Shown: positions 52,273-61,242 of the stretch, piece by piece
Position numbering within the stretch: position 1 is the stretch's first letter
Layout of the letters: each line of letters starts with the position of its first letter
Origin: Corynebacterium sp.
GTDB taxonomy: Bacteria; Actinomycetota; Actinomycetes; Mycobacteriales; Mycobacteriaceae
DNA: 64,000 nucleotides
Direction of reading: 5' to 3'
Assembly: GCF_030532715.1 (NCBI RefSeq)
Contig: NZ_JAUNKO010000002.1
Span: 381,413-445,412 of the forward strand
Made by a program: the position numbers and the translations under genes
The notes under the pieces: generated by a model
Told to the model about the DNA's origin: nothing
The model's database searches: none
What the model saw: the letters and a program-made list of their open reading frames with translations, nothing else

Positions 52273-53778
52273 ATGACTGCAGCGTTTGTTGACCTGATGG
52301 ATTATGACGAGGTCCTAGAAAAGTTCGACCCAGTAATGGGCATGGAAGTGCACGTTGAGCTGGCCACAGAAACGAAAATGTTTTCTGCCAGTTCGGCGCA
52401 TTTCGGTGCGGAGCCGAACTCAAACGTCGATCCGGTAAGCCTTGGCCTGCCGGGTGCGCTGCCGGTAGTCAATGCGAAGGGTGTGGAATGGGCGATTAAA
52501 ATCGGCTTGGCGTTGAATTGCTCCATTGCGGAGTCTTCGCGCTTTGCCCGGAAGAATTACTTCTATCCGGATCAGCCGAAAAACTATCAGATTTCCCAGT
52601 ACGACGAGCCTATCGCCTATGACGGCCACCTTGATGTTGTGCTTGATGATGGCACAGTGTGGCGCGTGGACATTGAGCGAGCGCACATGGAGGAGGACAC
52701 CGGCAAGCTCACCCACTTGGGTGGCGCCGATGGCCGCATCCACGGTGCGCATAGTTCCCTCGTGGACTGCAACCGCGCTGGTGTGCCACTGATTGAGATT
52801 GTGACCAAACCGATCGAGGGCGCTGGGGAGCGGGCGCCTGAGGTTGCGCGCGCCTACGTGAGTGCGCTGCGCGATTTGGTTAAGGCGCTGGGTGTTTCTG
52901 ATGCCCGCATGGATCAGGGTTCCATGCGGGTGGATTCCAACGTGTCGTTGCGGCGCAAGGGGGCGACTGAGTACGGCACGCGCACGGAAACGAAGAACAT
53001 TAACTCGTTGCGTTCCGTGGAGCAGGCGGTGCGTTTTGAAATGCAGCGCCAGGCCCAGGTGCTGGAAACCGGTGGGGAAATTATTCAGGAGACCCGCCAC
53101 TATCAGGAAACCGACGGCACGACTACGGCTGGCCGTGTGAAGGAAACCGCAGAGGATTACCGTTACTTCAATGATCCTGACCTGCCGCCGGTGATTGCGC
53201 CGCGGGAGTGGGTGGAGGAAATCCGCGCGACGCTGCCGGAGCTGCCCTGGATCCGTAAGGCCCGCATACAGCAGGAGTGGGGATTGTCCGATGCGGAGAT
53301 GCGTGACCTTGTCAACGCGGGTGCCTTGGAATTGATCATTCAAACCGTGGAGGCTGGCACGACTGCGGGGGAGGCGCGTTCGTGGTGGGTGTCTTACTTG
53401 GCGCAGCAGGCGAACCAGGCGGGCGTGGAGTTGGTTGACTTGAAGATTACGCCTGCTCAGGTGGCTCGCGTGGTGGCGTTGGTACATGAAGGTAAGCTGA
53501 CCAACAAGTTGGCCCGCCAGGCTGTTGACGGTGTGCTTGCCGGCGAAGGCGACGTCGATGAGGTGGTGGCCTCCCGCGGCCTCGAAGTGGTGCGTGATGA
53601 TGGTGCGATTGAACGCGCCGTGGATGAGGCGTTGGCCGCCAATCCGGACATTGTGGAGAAGTACCGGGCCGGGAACAAAAAGGTTGTTGGCGCGATCGTT
53701 GGTGCTGTTATGAAGGCCACGCGCGGCAAGGCGGACCCCGCCTTGGTGAACAAGCTGATCGCCGAGAAGTGCGGCTGA
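52273..53778 (+). CDS. gatB: Asp/Glu-tRNA amidotransferase subunit B
   Basis: A 501-residue tRNA-binding kinase-like subunit of GatCAB. Signatures are [27 protein letters not shown] and [19 protein letters not shown]. The C-terminal YqeY-like tail domain ends [14 protein letters not shown]. It works with gatC and gatA although encoded about 21 kb away, on its own promoter. Confidence 0.96.
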   Translation: MTAAFVDLMDYDEVLEKFDPVMGMEVHVELATETKMFSASSAHFGAEPNSNVDPVSLGLPGALPVVNAKGVEWAIKIGLALNCSIAESSRFARKNYFYPDQPKNYQISQYDEPIAYDGHLDVVLDDGTVWRVDIERAHMEEDTGKLTHLGGADGRIHGAHSSLVDCNRAGVPLIEIVTKPIEGAGERAPEVARAYVSALRDLVKALGVSDARMDQGSMRVDSNVSLRRKGATEYGTRTETKNINSLRSVEQAVRFEMQRQAQVLETGGEIIQETRHYQETDGTTTAGRVKETAEDYRYFNDPDLPPVIAPREWVEEIRATLPELPWIRKARIQQEWGLSDAEMRDLVNAGALELIIQTVEAGTTAGEARSWWVSYLAQQANQAGVELVDLKITPAQVARVVALVHEGKLTNKLARQAVDGVLAGEGDVDEVVASRGLEVVRDDGAIERAVDEALAANPDIVEKYRAGNKKVVGAIVGAVMKATRGKADPALVNKLIAEKCG

Positions 53779-53824
53779 TCGTTGGCGTGGTGCCGCCACA
53801 CCGCTGTGGCGGATTGTGGACGCT

Positions 53825-54541
53825 TTAGTGCAGGATGAGCCGGCAGGCGATGAGCACCATGATCACCCCAATGGCGGCGTTGACGATGCTGTTGATGCGT
53901 GGGTTGGACAGCGGCTTGGCCAGTTTTGCTGCGCTGTAGCCCAAGGTTGGGAACCATGCGGCGCTGGCGGCGATGGCGCCGCCAGCGAACCACCAGCGTC
54001 CAACTTCGCCATGTTGGTTGGCCAGGTTGCCGAGCATAACGAGTGCGTCGAGGTAGGCGGCGGGGTTGAGCCAGGTCATGGCCGCGGCCGCCAGTGCGGG
54101 TTGCACCCAGGTGTGGCGTTTCGTGGCCGGTACGCTGCGGGTGCGGTGCACGACCGCCACGCTGCTGCCGGTTGCGCCGGGGGCAGGTTGGTGTTCGCTG
54201 GTATCTGACGTTGCTGCGGGTGGGGCGGTCTCCGCGTCGGGTTGTGCCCCGAGTGTGGTGGTGGGCCGCCAAGCGTCGCGGAAGCAGGTGTAGGCAAAGT
54301 AGAGCAGGTAGCAGAACCCGAACCATTTCAGCGCGGTGAGGACGATGGGTGCATGCCCTACGATCACGCCAACGCCCGCGGTGCCGCCAAGGATGAGCAG
54401 GATGTCAGAAAGTAAGCATGTGATGATGGCAGCGGTGACGCCGACGCGTGCGATCCCCTGGCGCAGCAGGAAAGCGTTTTGCGGTCCGATGGCGATGATG
54501 AGGGACAAGCCCACGAAGAAACCGTTGATCATGATGCTCAT
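53825..54541 (-). CDS. lysE: LysE-type basic amino acid exporter
   Basis: A 238-residue membrane protein. The N-terminus MSIMINGFFVGLSLIIAIGPQNAFLLRQG and the central TWLNPAAYLDALVMLG are the LysE hallmarks. A cytoplasmic linker of about 50 residues is rich in Ala, Thr and Pro. It exports lysine and arginine to prevent harmful build-up. I chose ATG 54541 from family alignment; GTG 54562 is possible. It diverges from lysG, its likely activator. Confidence 0.9.
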   Translation of the reverse strand: MSIMINGFFVGLSLIIAIGPQNAFLLRQGIARVGVTAAIITCLLSDILLILGGTAGVGVIVGHAPIVLTALKWFGFCYLLYFAYTCFRDAWRPTTTLGAQPDAETAPPAATSDTSEHQPAPGATGSSVAVVHRTRSVPATKRHTWVQPALAAAAMTWLNPAAYLDALVMLGNLANQHGEVGRWWFAGGAIAASAAWFPTLGYSAAKLAKPLSNPRINSIVNAAIGVIMVLIACRLILH

Positions 54542-54599
54542 GGCAGCATTGTCGAACACCACCTAGGGTTAAGAAAAATTAATTGAATTGAACTTGCGT

Positions 54600-54605
54600 T
54601 AGAAT
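54600..54605 (+). promoter_or_regulatory. -10 box for leaderless lysG, in the lysE/lysG control region
   Basis: TAGAAT ends 7 nt before the lysG ATG. The AT-rich 70-bp interval between lysE and lysG should also contain the LysG binding site. Confidence 0.55.
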
Positions 54606-54612
54606 TGCTTAC

Positions 54613-55482
54613 ATGAACTTGAAACACCTGGCTACGCTGCTCGCCGTCCTTGATGAAGGCAGCTTCGAAGCCGCAGCCGATGTGCTCTTGGTAACCCCCT
54701 CCGCAGTCAGCCAACGGATTAAAGCATTGGAGGCGCAAGTCGGCCGGGTGTTGGTGCGTCGCACCGTGCCAGCCTCGGCAACGGAGGCGGGTGAAGTGTT
54801 GGCCCAAGCGGCGCGCAGAATGGCACTGCTGCAAGCGGAAACCGACGCGCAAATGCGGGGCCGGATCGCCCGCGTGCCGCTGAGCATCGCGATCAATGCA
54901 GATTCCTTGGCCACGTGGTTTCGGCCGGTGTTTGGGGTGGTTGCTGGTTGGGGTGGGGCGTCGTTGCGCCTGTGGGTAGAGGACGAGTCACAGTCGTTGC
55001 AGCTGCTGCGGCGTGGGGATTGCCTCGGTGCGGTTACCCGGGAATCCAAGCCGGTGTCTGGGTGCGATGTCGAACCGCTTGGCGTGATGCGTTATCGAGC
55101 GGTGGCGGCGCCCCACTTGCGCGACGAATACACCAACGGTGGGGCGTTGGATTGGGCGGCCATGCCCGTGTTGCGCTATGGGCGCCACGATAAAATCCAG
55201 GGTCAGGATTTGTTCGGTCGGGTATCCGAACTCCCGTCCCAACGCCGGATTTCGCAGATTCCGTCATCGGAGGGATTCTTGGAAGCGGCCCGCGCGGGCC
55301 TCGGATGGGCCCTGGTGCCGGATATTCAATCGCGGCCATTATTGGAATCAGGTGAGCTAGTCCTCTTAGATGACCGTGTGTCCGATGTGGAATTGTTTTG
55401 GCAACACTGGCGTCTGGAATCACCCCTGCTTATGCGACTTTCGGATGCGGTGGTGGAGGCTGCGGGGGCGGCGCTGGGCTGA
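54613..55482 (+). CDS. lysG: LysR-family activator LysG
   Basis: A 289-residue LysR-type regulator. The N-terminal helix-turn-helix is FEAAADVLLVTPSAVSQRIKALEAQVGRVLVRR. The rest closely resembles C. glutamicum LysG (AINADSLATWF, RRGDCLGAVTRE, LDWAAMPVLRYG). LysG turns on lysE when Lys, Arg or His accumulate. The leaderless ATG has a -10 box 7 nt upstream. Confidence 0.93.
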   Translation: MNLKHLATLLAVLDEGSFEAAADVLLVTPSAVSQRIKALEAQVGRVLVRRTVPASATEAGEVLAQAARRMALLQAETDAQMRGRIARVPLSIAINADSLATWFRPVFGVVAGWGGASLRLWVEDESQSLQLLRRGDCLGAVTRESKPVSGCDVEPLGVMRYRAVAAPHLRDEYTNGGALDWAAMPVLRYGRHDKIQGQDLFGRVSELPSQRRISQIPSSEGFLEAARAGLGWALVPDIQSRPLLESGELVLLDDRVSDVELFWQHWRLESPLLMRLSDAVVEAAGAALG

Positions 55483-55543
55483 TTTCCTGCGTGTTTACGC
55501 CACGCCGAACAGAAATCTCACCCACGAACAGTGCGAACTCGCA

Positions 55544-55549
55544 TACCCT
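55544..55549 (+). promoter_or_regulatory. -10 box for possibly leaderless DoxX gene
   Basis: TACCCT ends 7 nt before the ATG at 55557. Confidence 0.4.
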
Positions 55550-55556
55550 GACAGGT

Positions 55557-56747
55557 ATGAGCGACAACACTCGTGAACCTGAAAATTCCGCGAATGAGGA
55601 CGTAGGCGTTCCTACCGCGCGCAAAGAAGGCGACGTTTATGCTCGGGCGGGCCGGGTGGCACCCCAGCAAATCCCGGCGTCGGCACCCCAGGCGCAAGCC
55701 GAGTCGGGCGAGGCAAAACCGACACCATTTTCGGAGCAGGAGCCGACCGTTACCTTTAGCCCGCAGGAGGATTTCGATGACCACGTCGACGTTCCTGTCG
55801 CCCCTTCCAGTGGTGTGAAATCATCAACCGTGCCCCCGCACCCCTCGGACGCCCCCACCACCGTGTTTGAGCCACAATCGGCGGAACCCACTCGCATCCC
55901 CACCCGGGACCAAGACGGTCGCGGCGGGGACAATGCGCGCGTGGATAATCCCAGCGGGGAGCCGACCGTAATGTTTGACTCGCCCGGCCGGGCACAACAG
56001 TCCCCGTTTAGTTTGCGGGAGCCGGGGGAGCAGCCGCAGGATGTTCCAGATCAACCAGTGGGTTATCGTTCCACCGCCGAGCACACGACCGCCCTGCCGC
56101 CGTACCAGCCGAACCAAGCGGAGGAGCCGTACCTGGGGGCTGCCAGCCAGCAGGAAACCTCCGCGCCCGTTGCCGTGTCGGACCCAACGGCAGCGCCTGC
56201 GGCGTCGGTGGAGGCCGCCGCGGTGGATGCCCGCCGCGGCACCATCGACTTCGGAATTTTTATCATTCGCTTCTTCTTCGGGGCACTGCTGGTGCTGGCC
56301 TCTGTGAAAACGTTTTTCCAGCTCGGCGGGGACACCGGACTCGCCGGTCTGGAGGCGGAGTACGCGAATTATCTGCAACCTGGCATTCTTGCGGTGGCGA
56401 TCCCCGCCATGCTGCTCACCGCCGGGGTGTTTTTGCTACTAGGGTTGGTCACCCCGCTGGCGGCGGCGCTGGCCACGGTGGGTACCACCTTTGAGGCCCT
56501 CCACGTCATGGACACTGACGGTGAGGCTTTCGATCCGTTGCGCCTTGGCGATAACGTGTGGTTGGCCATTTTGCTGGTAGTGCTGGCCGTCGGGCTGCAA
56601 TTTACCGGCCCGGGCCGCATTTCCCTCGATTTCGGCCGCTCGTGGGCGCGCCGCCCCCTCATTAGCTCCTGGGTGTTCGTGGTGCTCAGCGTCGCGGGCG
56701 CCGGCGCCTTGTGGTGGTTTGGCGCCGGGGTCAACCCGTTCAACTAG
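55557..56747 (+). CDS. DoxX-family membrane protein with disordered N-terminus
   Basis: A 396-residue protein. Residues 1-225 are a Pro/Glu/Ser/Thr-rich, probably unstructured cytoplasmic region. It contains three similar motifs: EPTVTF (62-67), APTTVF (99-104) and EPTVMF (135-140). Residues about 230-396 hold several hydrophobic helices of the DoxX type (FGIFIIRFFFGALLVLASVKTFFQLGG). DoxX proteins are linked to redox processes in mycobacteria. I chose ATG 55557 (MSDNTREPEN); the frame upstream overlaps lysG. Confidence 0.75.
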   Translation: MSDNTREPENSANEDVGVPTARKEGDVYARAGRVAPQQIPASAPQAQAESGEAKPTPFSEQEPTVTFSPQEDFDDHVDVPVAPSSGVKSSTVPPHPSDAPTTVFEPQSAEPTRIPTRDQDGRGGDNARVDNPSGEPTVMFDSPGRAQQSPFSLREPGEQPQDVPDQPVGYRSTAEHTTALPPYQPNQAEEPYLGAASQQETSAPVAVSDPTAAPAASVEAAAVDARRGTIDFGIFIIRFFFGALLVLASVKTFFQLGGDTGLAGLEAEYANYLQPGILAVAIPAMLLTAGVFLLLGLVTPLAAALATVGTTFEALHVMDTDGEAFDPLRLGDNVWLAILLVVLAVGLQFTGPGRISLDFGRSWARRPLISSWVFVVLSVAGAGALWWFGAGVNPFN

Positions 56748-56748
56748 C

Positions 56749-58587
56749 CTAGATTTTGCGCACCGCGCCTTTGTCCGCGGAGGTCGCCATCGCCGCGTAG
56801 GCCCGCAGCGCCTTCGAGACTAACCGGTCGCGCTCGCGCGGTTGCCACGGGTTGTCGCGCGCCTCCATGCGTTCGCGGCGGGCGGCAAGCTCGTCCTCGT
56901 CGAGCGCGACGGAAAGCTCGCGGGTGTGCACGTTTATGGTGATTACGTCGCCGTCTTCGATCAAGCCGATGACGCCGCCGTGTGCCGCCTCGGGGGAGAC
57001 GTGCCCGATGGACAGTCCGGAGGAGCCGCCGGAGAATCGGCCGTCGGTGACCAGCGCGCATTTGGTGCCCAACCCGGCGCCCTTCAAAAACGCCGTCGGG
57101 TGCAGCATTTCCTGCATGCCGGGCCCGCCGGAGGGGCCTTCGTAGCGCACCACCAGCACCTCACCCGGTTGGATTTTACGGGTGAGAATCACGGAGACGG
57201 CTTCTTCTTGGCTCTCCACTACCCGCGCGGGGCCGGTGAACTCCCAATAGGCTTCATCAATGCCAGCGGCTTTAATGATGGCGCCGTCTTGGGCGAGGTT
57301 TCCGCGCAATACGGCGAGCCCGCCGTCGGTGGTGTAAGCGTGGGCGACGTCGCGGATGCAGCCGCCCGCGGCGTCGGTATCCAGCGCGTCCCACCGGTTG
57401 CTCGTGGAGAACGCTTCCGTGGTGCGCGCGCCGCCGGGGGCCGCGTGGAACAATTCCACCGCCTCGTCGGTTGCGGTTCCGCTGCGAATGTCCCAATCCG
57501 CCAACCATTGTTCCAAGGTGTTTGAGTGCACGGCGTGCACGTCGGTGTGTAGCAGGCCGCCGCGGTACAACTCGCCGAGGATGGCGGGAATGCCGCCCGC
57601 TCGGTGCACATCCTCCATGTGGTAGTCGGAGTTGGGGGACACCTTGGACAGGCAACCAACCTTGCGGGACAGGGCGTCGATATCCTCGAGGGTGAAGTCC
57701 ACCTCGCCTTCCTGCGCGGCGGCGAGAATGTGCAGCACTGTGTTGGTGGAACCGCCCATCGCCATGTCGAGGGCCATGGCGTTATCAAACGCGGCGCGCG
57801 TGGCAATATTGCGCGGCAGCACGGACTCGTCGCCTTCGCCATAGTAGCGGCGGCACAATTCCACTATGAGGGAACCGGCGCGCTCAAACAATGCGCGGCG
57901 GGCGGTGTGGGTGGCCAGGGTGGAACCATTACCCGGTAGCGATAGCCCCAGCGCCTCAGTGAGGCAGTTCATGGAATTGGCGGTAAACATGCCGGAGCAG
58001 GAGCCGCAGGTGGGGCAGGCGGACCGCTCCACGGAGTCGAGCCCAGCGTCGGAAACCGCCTCCGACGCGGACGCGGAAATCGCGGTGACCAGGTCAGTCG
58101 GCGCGTGTGCGACGCCGTCCACGACGACCGCTTTGCCGGCCTCCATCGGCCCGCCGGAGACGAACACCACGGGGATGTTTAACCGCAGCGCCGCGTTGAG
58201 CATGCCGGGGGTGATTTTGTCGCAATTGGAAATGCATACGATGGCGTCGGCGGTGTGCGCGTTGACCATATATTCCACGGAATCGGCAATGATTTCGCGG
58301 CTGGGTAGGGAGTACAGCATGCCGCCGTGCCCCATGGCAATGCCGTCATCCACGGCGATGGTGTTAAATTCCTTCGCCACGCCGCCCGCGGCCTCAACCG
58401 CCTGTGCGACGATTTTGCCCACGTCGCGGAGGTGCACGTGCCCGGGCACGAACTGTGTAAACGAATTGGCGATGGCGATGATCGGCTTGCCGAAATCATT
58501 GTCGGTCATGCCGGTTGCGCGCCACAACGCGCGGGCGCCTGCGGCATTGCGGCCCACCGTGGTGACCTTGGAACGAAGAGGGATCAT
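56749..58587 (-). CDS. ilvD: Dihydroxy-acid dehydratase
   Basis: A 612-residue iron-sulfur enzyme of valine, isoleucine and leucine synthesis, acting after IlvC. Cluster ligands are seen in [12 protein letters not shown] and [30 protein letters not shown] is the family signature. It is transcribed leftward, away from ilvBNC, and follows the PH-domain gene after 39 bp. Confidence 0.95.
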   Translation of the reverse strand: MIPLRSKVTTVGRNAAGARALWRATGMTDNDFGKPIIAIANSFTQFVPGHVHLRDVGKIVAQAVEAAGGVAKEFNTIAVDDGIAMGHGGMLYSLPSREIIADSVEYMVNAHTADAIVCISNCDKITPGMLNAALRLNIPVVFVSGGPMEAGKAVVVDGVAHAPTDLVTAISASASEAVSDAGLDSVERSACPTCGSCSGMFTANSMNCLTEALGLSLPGNGSTLATHTARRALFERAGSLIVELCRRYYGEGDESVLPRNIATRAAFDNAMALDMAMGGSTNTVLHILAAAQEGEVDFTLEDIDALSRKVGCLSKVSPNSDYHMEDVHRAGGIPAILGELYRGGLLHTDVHAVHSNTLEQWLADWDIRSGTATDEAVELFHAAPGGARTTEAFSTSNRWDALDTDAAGGCIRDVAHAYTTDGGLAVLRGNLAQDGAIIKAAGIDEAYWEFTGPARVVESQEEAVSVILTRKIQPGEVLVVRYEGPSGGPGMQEMLHPTAFLKGAGLGTKCALVTDGRFSGGSSGLSIGHVSPEAAHGGVIGLIEDGDVITINVHTRELSVALDEDELAARRERMEARDNPWQPRERDRLVSKALRAYAAMATSADKGAVRKI

Positions 58588-58626
58588 GGGTTTGGCGCTT
58601 TCAAAAACAGGATTGGTTTGGGCTTG

Positions 58627-59103
58627 TCAGTCGGTGGTTTCGGCGGGGGTGTCCTCGCGGGGTTGAAGGACTTGCCTGCCGTCGCGGTGAATCACCACCA
58701 CTTTGTCATGGGTGGCTTCACGCCCAGCGGTCAGCGCGTCGGGGATGCGGCCGCGCGACGCCAGCGAAAGGTTGGGTAATGAGTTAAACGACACTGCAGG
58801 AAGGGTAATGCTTTCCCCATCCACCGTGCGCGCGTAACAGCGGGCCTTTTCAAACCCGATGCCGGCGAACGAATCCCAGGAAATAGAGCGTGGCTTTGCA
58901 AAGGCGTAGCGCACATGTATTCCGTGGTCGTCCACCGTGGTGCTGGTGCGCAGCACCCACAGCACAAACACCAGTGGAAGCACCGGTAGCCAGAACAAGT
59001 ACTCGGGTTTCGCGCCGAGTACCAGCAGGCAGATAAGGAAAAGCACCCCTGCGGCCAGCAGGTGGGTTCGCTCCGGACGGAACGTCTGCGACTTCGAACT
59101 CAT
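58627..59103 (-). CDS. PH-domain membrane protein
   Basis: A 158-residue protein. Two hydrophobic helices at about residues 14-50 (LLAAGVLFLICLLVLGA, LFWLPVLPLVFVLWVL) are followed by a bacterial PH-type domain (DDHGIHVRYAFAKPRSISWDSFAGIGFEK). It matches a small family conserved next to ilvD in corynebacteria; function unknown. I chose ATG 59103 from an ideal leaderless promoter; the longer frame runs antisense through the neighbour. Confidence 0.8.
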   Translation of the reverse strand: MSSKSQTFRPERTHLLAAGVLFLICLLVLGAKPEYLFWLPVLPLVFVLWVLRTSTTVDDHGIHVRYAFAKPRSISWDSFAGIGFEKARCYARTVDGESITLPAVSFNSLPNLSLASRGRIPDALTAGREATHDKVVVIHRDGRQVLQPREDTPAETTD

Positions 59104-59110
59104 GTGGCCT

Positions 59111-59116
59111 ATTGTA
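59111..59116 (-). promoter_or_regulatory. -10 box for leaderless PH-domain gene
   Basis: TACAAT on the minus strand ends 7 nt before the ATG at 59103. Confidence 0.55.
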
Positions 59117-59134
59117 GGGGTGCGGGGTGGCGGC

Positions 59135-60667
59135 CTATTGTTCAGGCTGCGCGGCCGAGGTTTGCGGCGCCGGTTGCTCCTCCTGCGGCGTGCTTGGTTC
59201 TTGGGTGACCGGGGCTTGCTGCTGCTGCGGTTGTTCTGGCAGCTGCGCGCTTGTCGACGCCTCGGGGGCTTGCGTGGCCACCGACGTTGACGACTGCTGC
59301 TGCGTCGCCGTCTGCGAGGTAACCACGGACGATGTCGCCGAGTCGACGACGCTGTCCGTCGCTTCGGTGGTGTGTTCCTGGGTGGGTGCTGTCGACGTGG
59401 TCTGCTTCGGTGCAGACGTGGTCGTGGTGGATGCGGTGGGGGCCAGCCAGCTGCCGGAAGTCTCCCACTCTTGATCGGTTTCCACCGTGAACCCCTTGGC
59501 AATAAACAGCGCAAACAGCAGGGCAAACAACCCTGTGGTGGAGGGGCGCACCCGGCCCCCGAAGGACACGAAGCGGGCAAAGCGCGACGGGTAGGTCACC
59601 GTGCGGAACACCTTGTCCGGTTCCTGCATTTCCTGCTCGTCCACCGGCATGTCCTCCGGGTGCTCGAGGGAAATGTCGCTGCGGCTGGGTTCGGTGATGT
59701 CTTTTTGCGCCTCCATGGTCACCGTGGTGTCCGACAACGGTACGTCGATGAGCGGATCCTTGGTGTAGGCCCGCTCGATTACCAGTGGCGCCTCCCGTTC
59801 CAAATGGTTGCGCACCGCGCCGGAGGTGGTGGTGGCGGAACCGTACTCCTCCCAGAATTCCTCCAGGATGGAGGTGCGGATGGCGCGTTCCACCGCCCAT
59901 TGGCGGGCCGGGTTGACCTGCACAATAAAGCGCATGTTCACCATCCACGGCATGCCCACCGTGGTGGGTTGGGTGATGTCTACCGCGGGATGCACGTCGA
60001 GGTCGCCGGTGACATCGTGGATGATGTCCGGCCGCGACAATGCGCGGCGCGTCGCCTGTTCGGAGCGGGCGATGGCTTCATGCACTGATGAGGAACTCAA
60101 CAGCGGCACTGGGATGACCACCACCGCGCGCGCCCAAATATTGGAATGGTTCACACATATGCGGGCAGCGCCATTGGGTACGATCACCGTCTCGCCCTGC
60201 AGGGTGCGTACCTTTGTGGCGCGCATGGTGATCTGGATGACGTCTCCCTCGATGTCTAACCCGGAGCCTTTGAAGGCCACCCAGTCGCCGACACCGAATT
60301 GCTTTTCCGAAAGGATGAAAAAGCCGGCGAGGAAGTCCGCGATAATGCTCTGGGCGCCCAAACCGAGCGCCGCTGAAATCACCGTGGCGGGAATCGCCGC
60401 ACCTGCGAGTGGCACGCCCAATTCGTTTAAAGCGGCAACGATGAGGAAGAAATATGCCACGAGCTGTGCGACGTATACCGCCGTGCCCACCAACGCCAGG
60501 CGGGTCTTGGAATCCTGTTCATCCAAGTCAACGCGCCGTGTGAAAAATCTAATGGCGAATCGTCCGATGCGTGGAATGAGGACAGCGATTGTTAAGAGGA
60601 TTGCTAGGGTAATCCCGGGGTCCAAAAGCCAGCGCCAGGCTGAATACAGGATGTAAGCAAAGGGCAT
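59135..60667 (-). CDS. mscCG: MscCG-type mechanosensitive channel (MscS family)
   Basis: A 510-residue inner-membrane channel. Three N-terminal helices (about 17-36, 58-82, 92-119) are followed by the MscS pore/beta core (ALGLGAQSIIADFLAGF, VGDWVAFKG, RTLQGETVIVPNG). A fourth helix near residues 380-398 (TGLFALLFALFIAKGFTV) precedes a ~110-residue Ser/Thr/Gln/Pro-rich tail predicted outside the cell. This extended form and its position beside ilvD and ilvB match C. glutamicum MscCG, which releases glutamate and betaine. Confidence 0.9.
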   Translation of the reverse strand: MPFAYILYSAWRWLLDPGITLAILLTIAVLIPRIGRFAIRFFTRRVDLDEQDSKTRLALVGTAVYVAQLVAYFFLIVAALNELGVPLAGAAIPATVISAALGLGAQSIIADFLAGFFILSEKQFGVGDWVAFKGSGLDIEGDVIQITMRATKVRTLQGETVIVPNGAARICVNHSNIWARAVVVIPVPLLSSSSVHEAIARSEQATRRALSRPDIIHDVTGDLDVHPAVDITQPTTVGMPWMVNMRFIVQVNPARQWAVERAIRTSILEEFWEEYGSATTTSGAVRNHLEREAPLVIERAYTKDPLIDVPLSDTTVTMEAQKDITEPSRSDISLEHPEDMPVDEQEMQEPDKVFRTVTYPSRFARFVSFGGRVRPSTTGLFALLFALFIAKGFTVETDQEWETSGSWLAPTASTTTTSAPKQTTSTAPTQEHTTEATDSVVDSATSSVVTSQTATQQQSSTSVATQAPEASTSAQLPEQPQQQQAPVTQEPSTPQEEQPAPQTSAAQPEQ

Positions 60668-60993
60668 GGGACAAGGCTAGCGCTTCCACAGAAACAATGG
60701 GGGTAGCGGCGGGCAGGGCTTTGAAACGCTGGGAGCAATCGAGGAAAACTCTCACTACCTGCATATTTTTCCATTGGGTGTGAATTTTTCAGCAGACTTT
60801 TGTGAGCTGTTCCTGAGGTATGCGGGGGTAAGTGTTACGGGTCATAGCTAACGTGTGCCAAGTGCTGTCCCGGCGGGGTTTGCGCGGTAGGTAGCGCATG
60901 TCCGGTACGCTGTGCGAACGTTTCGCTGTCTCATATCGTGGGAGGTCTATCCTAAAAGGGGGGTAGTGACTAGGACCAATTGACCACGGTGTG
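60668..60993. other. Intergenic region between mscCG and the ilv leader
   Basis: About 330 bp without a gene. It contains the likely mscCG start signal on the minus strand, TAGCCT at 60674-60679 (plus-strand AGGCTA), six nt before the ATG. The ilv promoter area is at the right end. Nothing else is supported. Confidence 0.5.
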
Positions 60994-60999
60994 TATTAT
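60994..60999 (+). promoter_or_regulatory. -10 box of the ilvBNC leader
   Basis: TATTAT ends 8 nt before the leader-peptide ATG, so the leader mRNA likely starts near its own start codon. Confidence 0.55.
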
Positions 61000-61007
61000 G
61001 CAATCTC

Positions 61008-61055
61008 ATGACGTACCTTCGACTCGTAATTATTAGCCACCGGCGCTTGCCGTAG
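61008..61055 (+). CDS. ilvL: ilvBNC attenuation leader peptide
   Basis: The 15-residue peptide MTYLRLVIISHRRLP is rich in the pathway products: three Leu, one Val and two Ile. It resembles in layout the known C. glutamicum ilvB leader. Its codons 12-14 include GGCGCTTG (61042-61049), complementary to CAAGCGCC (61079-61086) at the base of the terminator. Ribosome stalling on Leu/Val/Ile codons should prevent termination. Confidence 0.8.
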   Translation: MTYLRLVIISHRRLP

Positions 61056-61083
61056 CGGCTGTAATTGTCGTACAACGTCAAGC

Positions 61084-61137
61084 GCCCTCGGCGAATACCG
61101 CTCACTCGGTGTTCGTGCCGGGGGCTTTCAATATTTT
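61084..61137 (+). terminator. ilvBNC attenuator (terminator hairpin)
   Basis: A 17-bp stem (61084-61100 with 61107-61125, one 2-nt bulge and two G-U pairs) closes on CTCACT and is followed by TTTCAATATTTT. It lies 28 nt after the leader stop codon. Confidence 0.85.
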
Positions 61138-61172
61138 CTCACCTCGCCACCCCCTTGAGGTGGGAAAATATT
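61130..61172 (+). promoter_or_regulatory. Second leader hairpin overlapping the attenuator U-tract
   Basis: AATATTTTCTCACCTC (61130-61145) pairs with GAGGTGGGAAAATATT (61157-61172), 16 bp with one G-U pair. The 5' arm includes the U-rich tail of the attenuator. Confidence 0.65.
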
Positions 61173-61242
61173 AGGCGCTCATCCTGGTGTGCCCTGACAA
61201 GTGTGAATGTTAAACCGCGTGAACTATAAGGAGCCTGACGTC

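Noticed and set aside
59104..59580. Long N-terminal extension of the PH-domain protein
   Set aside because: The extension runs antisense through the tail of the channel gene and is Arg/Pro-rich shadow sequence. A leaderless promoter marks the ATG at 59103.
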